A DNA stretch of 8,702 nucleotides from an uncultured Planctomycetaceae bacterium (GTDB lineage: Bacteria; Planctomycetota; Planctomycetia; Pirellulales; Pirellulaceae): contig CAIXSC010000966.1 of the NCBI GenBank assembly GCA_903921945.1, positions 1-8,702 of the forward strand, in the 5' to 3' direction. The first letter of the stretch is position 1. Each line of letters opens with the position of its first letter. The notes below the pieces were generated by a model. The model was not told the DNA's origin, searched no databases, and saw only the letters and a list, made by a program, of their open reading frames with translations. A program made the translations under genes and the position numbers. Of the stretch, positions 1 through 5,563 are shown piece after piece.

Positions 1-2
1 CG

Positions 3-23
3 CGACGGACAAGATGTCCGTCG
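3..23. repeat. Perfect 9-bp hairpin, AGA loop
   Basis: The arms cgacggaca (3-11) and tgtccgtcg (15-23) are exact reverse complements around a 3-nt loop. No T-run follows on either strand, so it is not a standard intrinsic terminator. It may be one copy of a dispersed palindrome or the end of an element that begins outside the window. Confidence 0.6.
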
Positions 24-64
24 TACAAGGGAGGATTCGCCTCGAACTACGCCGGTATCCGATT

Positions 65-243
65 TCCTCGTTTACCGACGAGCCGCAGGCGACGGCAGGG
101 CTGCACCCAAATCAACGCCGCAAGCGCAAATCGCGGGATGCGGCCGTGCAATCAACGCCGCAAGCGCAAATCGCGGCTTGCGGCCCGGCCAGCACTTTCG
201 GATTGGCGATCAACGAAGAATCATCCTCGTTTACCAACGAGCC
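65..243. repeat. Two-copy 20-bp palindromic repeat (65-84, 224-243)
   Basis: The 20-mer starting tcctcgtttacc occurs at 65-84 and again at 224-243 with one difference (g at 77, a at 236). The second copy folds as ctcgtt-tacc-aacgag, a perfect 6-bp stem with a 4-nt loop. In the first copy the same stem has a single G-T wobble. The substitution therefore preserves pairing, which hints that the structure matters, although two copies is very little evidence. Confidence 0.65.
110..189. repeat. Tandem 40-bp-period repeat, 27-bp identical core
   Basis: Positions 110-136 and 150-176 are identical over 27 bp, and the similarity continues with mismatches through a shared cggcc, giving two units with a period of 40 bp. 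The second unit extends into a perfect hairpin: arms gccgcaagc (157-165) and gcttgcggc (176-184) around a 10-nt loop. The first unit matches that stem at only 7 of 9 positions. With just two units and no spacer diversity, this is not a CRISPR array. A dispersed palindromic element duplicated in tandem is the simplest reading. Confidence 0.7.
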
Positions 244-451
244 ATGCTCGATGGGCCTGAGGCTGGCACGGATCCCGCTTCGGGAATGGAGCGCTGTCGG
301 TAGGTTTCTCCGCGAGTGCCGACCGCCATGCGACGCCTCCGCAAAGCCCTTCGTTCGGGAAAAGCGAAGGTCGCTCACGGAGGTCCGCGTCTGACGTCGA
401 TCCACGGCACCGACATCAATCCGCAGCGCCTCAAGTCGATCCCCGGCGACC

Positions 452-472
452 ACTTCAAGCTACGCTTGAAGT
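452..472. repeat. Hairpin overlapping the stop codon of the 460-855 gene
   Basis: Arms acttcaagc (452-460) and gcttgaagt (464-472) pair perfectly around the loop tac. The minus-strand TAG stop (460-462) spans the loop and the base of one arm, so the last codons and the stop of the small gene lie inside the hairpin. No T-run follows on the minus strand, so it is not a typical intrinsic terminator. It could protect the mRNA 3' end or be coincidental. Confidence 0.5.
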
Positions 473-855
473 TGGGCTTTGAGCGTCGCGTAGGCAACTC
501 GTAGATCGGCGGCCGCTCCCTGTTCCAGTCGTTTGCGGACGGCGTCGTGCGGGAAGACCGTTTGTCCGGTTGTCTGCAACACGCAGCGATCCGCACCGTC
601 CACGGAGACGGTTGCCCATTGGCCTGCGGAGTTGCGGCGAAGGACTTCGCCGAGATAGGCTCCCCACAACCCTGTGAGCTTTTCAATGTTTTCCGGGGAT
701 AGGCCGGCTCGCAACGCGTACTTCGCCGCCTCGCACTGCGCTTCCAACGCGTCAATGGTGGCTTCGCCAAAATCCAGTTCCACCACGAAAAACTTGCGGG
801 TGTATTTTTGCGCGGCCAGGGCCTCGGTCAACATCGTTTCAGCAGGCGAACTCAT
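460..855 (-). CDS. Small DUF3806-like hypothetical protein
   Basis: This 131-residue soluble protein has no signal peptide or membrane segment. A helical first half (about 1-60) leads into WGAYLGEVLRR (64-74), then a W80-containing beta-like stretch, and FPHDAVRKRLEQG (101-113) near the C-terminus. The layout of a helix ending in GxxLGE, a tryptophan strand, then a P-x-x-x-V-x-K-R-x-x-x-G segment resembles DUF3806-type proteins, whose function is unknown; I recognised it by eye only. I chose the ATG at 855 because GGAG lies 11 nt upstream. A TTG at 891 would add 12 residues of no family character. It is 164 nt downstream of the Gfo/Idh/MocA gene on the same strand and could be a distal cistron or have its own promoter. 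A hairpin covers its stop codon. Confidence 0.75.
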   Translation of the reverse strand: MSSPAETMLTEALAAQKYTRKFFVVELDFGEATIDALEAQCEAAKYALRAGLSPENIEKLTGLWGAYLGEVLRRNSAGQWATVSVDGADRCVLQTTGQTVFPHDAVRKRLEQGAAADLRVAYATLKAQLQA

Positions 856-1019
856 GGCAGGGCGACGCTCCAATGCAACGGTGATCGGCAAGCGGTCGCC
901 GGGATGCGGCCGCGAGTCGTGACTAAGGGACCGGGACGGAGTTGTCGTGGGGAGCTATTCGAGTCCCTACGGCGGCGGATCGATCCACGTCGTTCCGCCT
1001 CCATCCACCAAGCATCGAT

Positions 1020-2084
1020 TTAACCCGGCGGCAAGCGGCATGCAAGACGCCGGCCTTCCCGCGACGAAGTGTGAATGAGATCAAGCAGACGCAGGACATC
1101 CCGAGTGGACTCGATGGTATTCCGGCACGGCCCGCCGCCACGCGCCGACCGGAGCCAGTCAGACACCAAGTCCACACCGCGCCGGCCACCGTATCCCGGG
1201 GTTGGGTCGGCCGCGACGTAATACGTCTCCTCCATCGCATGCCATTGCGGCTGAGGTCCATGGATTTCCAACACGCCCGATGTGCCAGGTCGAGCCGGCT
1301 CCCAGTTCACCCAGCGATTCGAGCCGCGAATCGACCACCGGTTCTCGCCCGCCCAGCGGGGTAGCCAGTATCCGCCGACCAGCGTGGCCAGACCACCTGA
1401 CTCGAATTCGAGAATGACCGTGCCGCCATCGTCGACCTCGAGCGGCGTGGCCCCAAACACGCCGATGCGCGCTGTGACTCCGATAATCGTGTCGGGCACG
1501 AGATACCGCAACAGATCGAGATAGTGGCAGCCAAGCCAATGAAAAAAGCCGCCGCCCGAAACGGAGGCGTCGAAGAGGAAGTGATCGGGACCGCGGCGCC
1601 GTACGTCGCTCGTGGCATACAACATCTCGACGCTGATCAGCTTCCCGAATTGGCCCTCGGCGAGCATTCTTTTCAACCGGTTCGCCGCTTCGTCATACCG
1701 CCATAGATAGCCTGTTTGGAACGCGACCCCAGCCGCCGTGACCGCTTCCACTACCAAATCCAATTCGTCCGCGGTCGATGCCACCGGTTTTTCGACCAGG
1801 AGATGTTTGCCCGCGCGAGCTAACTCGGCCACCACCGCCGGCGTCTCGTCATTCGGCAAGGCTACCATCGCCCCGTCTAGCGGAACCCGAGCCAGCATTT
1901 CGCCGACCGTCGCGAAGCGAGGGACGCTGGCCAGTCGCTCTTCGAGGCTGGTCAGGGCGCCTTGGAACGCCGGTACCACCGCGACAATCTCGATTTCCGC
2001 GGGAAACTGCGCGAGTAGCTGACGCCAGTGGGCCCCGTGGGGATGGTCGACGCCGACCACCGCGAGCCGAAACGGATAACTCAT
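1020..2084 (-). CDS. Gfo/Idh/MocA-family NAD(P)-dependent oxidoreductase
   Basis: This 354-residue protein belongs to the family that oxidises or reduces sugars, inositols and related polyols in the cytoplasm. The N-terminal Rossmann domain (about 5-120) opens with VVGVDHPHGAHW (9-20); here the usual GxGxxG is replaced by a His-rich G-x-x-H-x-H version. EKP at 98-100 is the family signature, with K99 the expected catalytic lysine. In the C-terminal domain SGGGFFHWLGCHYLDLLRYL (176-195) matches the GGG...G.H..D core: H187 and D190 are kept, while W183 replaces the common Asp. The length is usual for the family. ATG at 2084 gives a complete N-terminus. It lies 65 nt after the SDR gene and is probably co-transcribed with it, so both may act on one sugar or polyol route. 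The substrate cannot be read from sequence. Confidence 0.9.
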   Translation of the reverse strand: MSYPFRLAVVGVDHPHGAHWRQLLAQFPAEIEIVAVVPAFQGALTSLEERLASVPRFATVGEMLARVPLDGAMVALPNDETPAVVAELARAGKHLLVEKPVASTADELDLVVEAVTAAGVAFQTGYLWRYDEAANRLKRMLAEGQFGKLISVEMLYATSDVRRRGPDHFLFDASVSGGGFFHWLGCHYLDLLRYLVPDTIIGVTARIGVFGATPLEVDDGGTVILEFESGGLATLVGGYWLPRWAGENRWSIRGSNRWVNWEPARPGTSGVLEIHGPQPQWHAMEETYYVAADPTPGYGGRRGVDLVSDWLRSARGGGPCRNTIESTRDVLRLLDLIHTSSREGRRLACRLPPG

Positions 2085-2149
2085 CGGTTGCCCCTAGAAC
2101 GTGTCACGCGAGTCTACCGGCTTGGTTTCTTTCCCGCCCCGAGGGCCCG

Positions 2150-2932
2150 TTACCACAACGTGTATCCGCCGTCGATGACCAGTGCCGCGCCAGTCATGTA
2201 GCGGGATGCGTCGCTGGCAAGGTATACGGCCAACGGCCCGAGGTCCTCGGGTTGCCCGAAATCGCCCATCGGAATATTCGCCCGGAACCGCTCGATGACT
2301 TCCGGGTGGAGTTTCGACCAGCGCTGATTCGGTTCGGTCATGAATCCACCAGGCAAGATCGCGTTCGCCGTGATGCGATGCGGAGCCCAGTCGGCCGCGA
2401 CCGCCCGCGTGAATTGCAGCACGGCGGCCTTCGCCGTTTCGTAGTGCCGGCCGGCGATGCCGCGACCTGCCACCAGGGCGTTGATCGAAGCGATGTTGAT
2501 GACGCGGCCAGCAATCCGCTGTTCGATCATCGCCTGTCCGAGCCTCTGAGTGCAAACCATCACGCTGGTCAGGTTAAGGTCGATCAGAGCGCGCCAGCGA
2601 TCCAGCGGCATCGACTCCGTGGGAATGTTTTCGCGCCGGCCCCCGACGTTGTTCACCAGGATGTGGAACGAACCATGTTCGCGCAACGCTTGATCGCAAG
2701 CTTGACCACAGACTTCGGGGTCGCCCACGTCGGCGGTGATTGTCCACGCTTGCCGGCCGCACTGGCGAATGTCTCCGGCGGTTGCCTCGAGACTCGCCGT
2801 GTCGCGGCCAACGAGCAGCACATCGGCGCCGGCGTCAGCGATCGCCAACGCCATCTCCCGCCCGAGCCCTCGGCTTCCGCCCGTGATGAAGGCCCGTTTG
2901 CCATTCAGTTTGAATCGATCGAGGACTGACAT
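2150..2932 (-). CDS. Short-chain dehydrogenase/reductase (classical SDR)
   Basis: This 260-residue single-domain NAD(P)-dependent oxidoreductase is of classical SDR length. TGGSRGLG (18-25) is the TGxxxGxG cofactor loop, NNVG (94-97) corresponds to NNAG, and the catalytic tetrad is complete: N120, S149, Y164 and K168 (YETAK). PGG (194-196) follows in the usual place. R43 after the second strand (VGRD) suggests NADP(H), which is inference. The sequence is of the gluconate 5-dehydrogenase / 3-oxoacyl reductase kind, but the substrate is uncertain. I chose the ATG at 2932 because the purine run GGGGGGAAG lies just upstream; a GTG at 2965 would add 11 residues before the normal N-terminus. It is the first gene of a likely operon with the Gfo/Idh/MocA gene and is divergent from amt. 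Confidence 0.92.
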   Translation of the reverse strand: MSVLDRFKLNGKRAFITGGSRGLGREMALAIADAGADVLLVGRDTASLEATAGDIRQCGRQAWTITADVGDPEVCGQACDQALREHGSFHILVNNVGGRRENIPTESMPLDRWRALIDLNLTSVMVCTQRLGQAMIEQRIAGRVINIASINALVAGRGIAGRHYETAKAAVLQFTRAVAADWAPHRITANAILPGGFMTEPNQRWSKLHPEVIERFRANIPMGDFGQPEDLGPLAVYLASDASRYMTGAALVIDGGYTLW

Positions 2933-2983
2933 GGATACTTCCCCCCAAAGCGTCGCCAGAAACACGATCTTCGCTGCGCGGAA

Positions 2984-3015
2984 CCTGAGCAGACGATGCC
3001 GCGCGACTGCTCAGG
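2984..3015. promoter_or_regulatory. 9-bp dyad upstream of the SDR gene
   Basis: cctgagcag (2984-2992) and ctgctcagg (3007-3015) are perfect reverse complements separated by 14 nt. The dyad lies 52-83 nt upstream of the SDR start in the divergent region. It could be an operator for a dimeric regulator of the SDR/oxidoreductase operon or a leader hairpin. No regulator gene is present in the window to match it. I see no clear -35/-10 pair for this operon. Confidence 0.4.
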
Positions 3016-3100
3016 GGCCCTCAGTTCAGAAATACCAGAACGACGCAAGTTGTTAATCTCTATTGGCTTGTGGCGTGGCCGGAAGGAATCGCCCAACAAT

Positions 3101-3116
3101 TGGCACGTTAAATGCC
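3101..3116 (+). promoter_or_regulatory. Sigma-54 (-24/-12) promoter for amt
   Basis: The sequence tggcacgttaaatgcc matches the sigma-54 consensus TGGCACG-N4-TTGC at all but one base (A instead of the first T of the -12 element). The invariant GG (3102-3103) and GC (3114-3115) have the required 10-nt separation. Transcription would start near 3127, leaving a leader of about 165 nt before the amt ATG. Ammonium transporter/P-II operons are classic targets of sigma-54 and NtrC-type activators, so motif and context agree. The octamer gcacgtta, part of the -24 element, is repeated 20 bp downstream (3123-3130), next to the palindrome cttgcaag (3116-3123). I found no clear NtrC site. Confidence 0.7.
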
Positions 3117-3291
3117 TTGCAAGCACGTTAGGAAGCGGTGGGTAGGCAACGTGGAATTCACTCGCGGGCAGCCGAGCGATTCCCGGTCACACCCTCCACT
3201 CCATTGGCAGGACGTTCGAACTCCGAAGAAATGGGCAACAGTTGTCGTTTCGCGGACGTCCGAGGCGATAGTTTGAAAGGCGGTGCCAAGT

Positions 3292-4896
3292 ATGCTGGCG
3301 AAAATGCTGCGAAACAAGTGGATGTATGCCTTGCCGTTGATGTTGCTGCTCATTGGCAGCACTGCGGCAAGAGGGCAGGATGCTAAAGAAGAAACCAAGC
3401 CTGAGGCGCCGGCGGCAACCGCTCCGGCTGACCCACCTGCGGAGACGGCCGCCAAGCCGGAAGCGGCTCCAGCGGAAGCTGCCGCCGCTCCGCCTACGGA
3501 AGGCACGCCCGCCCCGCCCACGGAAGCACCCGCACCAGCGGCCGCTCCCTCGGGGCCGACCATCGGCGACCTGAAGATCGCCGCGGACACGCTCTGGGTC
3601 ATGATCGCCGGCTTCCTGGTTTTTTTCATGAATCTGGGATTCGGCTGCGTCGAGGCTGGTTTCTGCCGTGCTAAAAACTGCGTCAATATTCTCTCCAAGA
3701 ATTTCATCGTCTTTGCTGTATCCACCCTCGGATTCTGGCTTGTTGGCTTCGGGTTGATGTTCGGCAACGGGAGCCCCTACGTCGGAACTAGCGGCTTACT
3801 CACCGCCTCAGGTGCTGATAACAGTCCGGCGACGGCCGCGGCCTACGTCGGCGACTACAATGCACTCAATTGGACCGGTATCCCGCTGACTGCGAAATTC
3901 TTCTTCCAGTTGGTGTTCGCGGGCACCGCCGCGACCATTGTGTCTGGCGCGGTGGCGGAACGAATCAAGTATCACTCGTTCATCGTCTTCAGTTTCATCA
4001 TGGCTATCGCGATCTACCCGGTCGTTGGCCACTGGATCTGGGGTGGTGGTTGGTTAGCGGCTAAGGGGTTCTGGGATTTCGCGGGTTGCACCCAAGTCCA
4101 CTCGATCGGTGGCTGGTCGGCCCTCACGGGCATCCTCTTCCTCGGACCCCGGAAGGGCAAGTTTGGTCCCGACGGCAAAGTCAACGCGATTCCTGGCCAC
4201 AGCATGATGGCCGCTTTCATCGGCTGCTTGGTCCTCTGGCTTGGCTGGTTCGGTTTCAATCCGGGCAGCACGATGGCTGCGGATCCTGGGGCGATTGCTG
4301 ACATCGCGATGACGACGAATTTGTCAGGTGCGACCGCCACGATCACGGCGACCATTGCCGCCTGGTTGTTGCTCGGCAAGCCCGACTTTGGCATGACTTT
4401 GAACGGCTGCCTCGCGGGTCTCGTCGGAATCACGGCCTCCTGTGCTTACGTGACCCCGGTAGCCTCGGTGGTCATCGGAGCCATTTCCGGTGTGCTGGTT
4501 GTCTTCTCGGTGATGTTTTTCGATCGCATTAAGATTGACGATCCCGTTGGTGCCACCTCGGTCCACTTGGTGTGTGGCGTGTTTGGCACGCTGTGTGTCG
4601 GGCTCTTCGCCCACCCGGACATCGTCAAGATGCGGATTACCGATCCCGCACTGAATCAGTGGAGCGGTCTCTTCTACGGTGGCGGGACCTCGCAACTCGT
4701 GCTGCAGCTCATCGGTGTCGCCTCGTGTGCGGCCTATGTGGTTGTCGCTTCCTCGATCGCCTGGATCCTGATCAAGGTGACCATGGGTCTGCGAGTCAAG
4801 GAAGAAGAAGAAGTGGAAGGTTTGGATGTCGGCGAGCATGGCAACGAAGCTTATCACGGCTTCGTCATGGCTCGCACCTCGGAGCGGTTCGGCTGA
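3292..4896 (+). CDS. amt: Ammonium transporter (Amt family) with signal peptide and Ala/Pro-rich linker
   Basis: This 534-residue inner-membrane channel for ammonium uptake starts at ATG 3292, with GAAAGGCGG 8 nt upstream; a GTG at 3283 would add three residues. Residues 1-28 form a signal peptide (basic start, hydrophobic YALPLMLLLIG, likely cleavage after ARG). A charged, low-complexity Ala/Pro/Glu linker follows to about 88, then the Amt core from about 95. Compared with E. coli AmtB, the key residues are present: Phe gate F209 and F309, W250 in WGGG, D262 in DFAG, and pore histidines H270 and H425. GKPDFGMTLNGCLAGLVG (362-379) is a family hallmark. The C-tail GLRVKEEEEVEGLDVGEHG is the conserved segment coupled to P-II control. 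It is first in a unit with the P-II gene, downstream of a sigma-54 promoter. Confidence 0.96.
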   Translation: MLAKMLRNKWMYALPLMLLLIGSTAARGQDAKEETKPEAPAATAPADPPAETAAKPEAAPAEAAAAPPTEGTPAPPTEAPAPAAAPSGPTIGDLKIAADTLWVMIAGFLVFFMNLGFGCVEAGFCRAKNCVNILSKNFIVFAVSTLGFWLVGFGLMFGNGSPYVGTSGLLTASGADNSPATAAAYVGDYNALNWTGIPLTAKFFFQLVFAGTAATIVSGAVAERIKYHSFIVFSFIMAIAIYPVVGHWIWGGGWLAAKGFWDFAGCTQVHSIGGWSALTGILFLGPRKGKFGPDGKVNAIPGHSMMAAFIGCLVLWLGWFGFNPGSTMAADPGAIADIAMTTNLSGATATITATIAAWLLLGKPDFGMTLNGCLAGLVGITASCAYVTPVASVVIGAISGVLVVFSVMFFDRIKIDDPVGATSVHLVCGVFGTLCVGLFAHPDIVKMRITDPALNQWSGLFYGGGTSQLVLQLIGVASCAAYVVVASSIAWILIKVTMGLRVKEEEEVEGLDVGEHGNEAYHGFVMARTSERFG

Positions 4897-4973
4897 TAGC
4901 CAACCGGACATCCTGGGAGTTCACGTGAGTAGTTCCTTTCCGGCTTCCGCCTAGCCGAGAGGACGCCCGCTGT

Positions 4974-5001
4974 GCCTGGGTGGCGGCAACGCCACCCAGG
5001 C
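4974..5001 (+). promoter_or_regulatory. 12-bp hairpin with GCAA tetraloop between amt and the P-II gene
   Basis: gcctgggtggcg (4974-4985) and cgccacccaggc (4990-5001) pair perfectly around gcaa, a GNRA tetraloop. It lies 78 nt after the amt stop and 100 nt before the P-II start. No T-run follows, so it is not a standard terminator. It may stabilise the amt 3' end, mark an RNA processing site that sets the amt to P-II ratio, or be a dispersed palindrome. The remaining 204-nt spacer shows no gene and no obvious promoter. Confidence 0.5.
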
Positions 5002-5100
5002 CGGGGTGCCCTGAAATGCGGCGGATCGGGACGACAAGCCCAGCCGGACTTGCACACATCCGACATCAAACCAAACCTACACGCGAAAGGATCGGGTTCC

Positions 5101-5439
5101 ATGAAGAAGATTGAGGCGATTGTTCGGCACCACAAAGTGGACGACATCAAGGCGGCTCTTGTGAAAGAGGGCTTCCTGGGAATGACGATCACCGAGGTAC
5201 ACGGCTACGGCCGACAGAAAGGCCATAAGGAAACGTACCGCGGTGCCGAGTACCAAGTTGACTTTGTGCCCAAGGTGAAAATCGAGATTGCCGCGAAAGA
5301 CTCGGACGTCTCGCGAATCCTGGACATCATCGCCGCCGCGGCTCGCAGCGGCCAAATCGGTGATGGCAAGGTGTTCGTCACCGACTTGGCGCAGGCCATG
5401 CGCATTCGGACGGGTGAAACGGGCGACTCGGCGCTGTAA
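5101..5439 (+). CDS. glnK: P-II family nitrogen regulatory protein (GlnK type)
   Basis: This 112-residue protein has the full P-II length. P-II trimers sense 2-oxoglutarate and ATP/ADP and bind targets, especially the ammonium channel, through the T-loop. GYGRQKGH (35-42) is the ligand-binding start of the T-loop; TYRGAEY (45-51) is the uridylylation signature with Y51 intact; GDGKVFV (87-93) is the nucleotide-binding B-loop; R101 and R103 are in the C-terminal loop. Residue 49 is Ala, so the cyanobacterial Ser49 phosphorylation site is absent. ATG 5101 fits the family N-terminus MKKIEAIV, and AAAGGA lies 9 nt upstream. It follows amt by 204 nt on the same strand and precedes a terminator. 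The symbol glnK rather than glnB is inferred from linkage to amt; the order amt then P-II is the reverse of the common enterobacterial order. Confidence 0.95.
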   Translation: MKKIEAIVRHHKVDDIKAALVKEGFLGMTITEVHGYGRQKGHKETYRGAEYQVDFVPKVKIEIAAKDSDVSRILDIIAAAARSGQIGDGKVFVTDLAQAMRIRTGETGDSAL

Positions 5440-5501
5440 CCGCCGCCGCTCGACATTAAATCACGGGCGACGGCTCTCTGGAGGTGAGAGGCGACGCGAC
5501 G

Positions 5502-5538
5502 CGGCCCGGTTGCTTCGGCAACCGGGCCGTTGTTTTTT
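5502..5538 (+). terminator. Intrinsic terminator of the amt-glnK unit
   Basis: cggcccggttgc (5502-5513) and gcaaccgggccg (5518-5529) form a perfect 12-bp stem with a TTCG tetraloop, followed by ttgtttttt (5530-5538). It lies 62 nt after the P-II stop. On the minus strand the same stem falls 35 nt after the DUF1501 stop but lacks a U-run, so it is clearly a terminator only for the plus strand. Confidence 0.92.
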
Positions 5539-5563
5539 ATAGGGAGCGGCTCCGGTCCCGCGG

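Larger units (their letters stand above)
1..451. other. Gene-poor left edge with short repeats
   Basis: I find no convincing gene in this stretch. The open frames across it, in both directions, translate to Arg/Ser-rich sequence with no recognisable fold, and they run through the repeats described separately (a hairpin at 3-23, a two-copy 20-bp element and a two-copy 27-bp element). Further small palindromes occur, for example ccttcg and cgaagg as the two arms of a stem near 338-360. It is best read as intergenic DNA downstream of the minus-strand gene that ends at 460. The next gene to the left is outside the window. Confidence 0.6.

Noticed and set aside
110..189. CRISPR or attachment site
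   Set aside because: There are only two units at a 40-bp period with similar sequence beyond the core, and no integrase gene or tRNA nearby.
14..394. Plus-strand 126-codon frame at the left edge
   Set aside because: It runs through the 20-bp and 27-bp repeats, has no ribosome binding site that I can see and no recognisable protein character.
1778..2929. Plus-strand open frame of 383 codons opposite the Gfo/Idh/MocA and SDR genes
   Set aside because: It is antisense to two genes with intact family motifs, is rich in Arg/Pro/Ala as expected for a GC-rich shadow frame, and has no recognisable domain.
4974..5001. Intrinsic terminator between amt and the P-II gene
   Set aside because: The stem is strong but no T-run follows it, unlike the clear terminator at 5502-5538.
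4897..5100. Glutamine-type riboswitch before the P-II gene
   Set aside because: The only clear structure is a simple perfect hairpin; I could not match the conserved junction of known glutamine-binding RNAs, which are mainly known from cyanobacteria.
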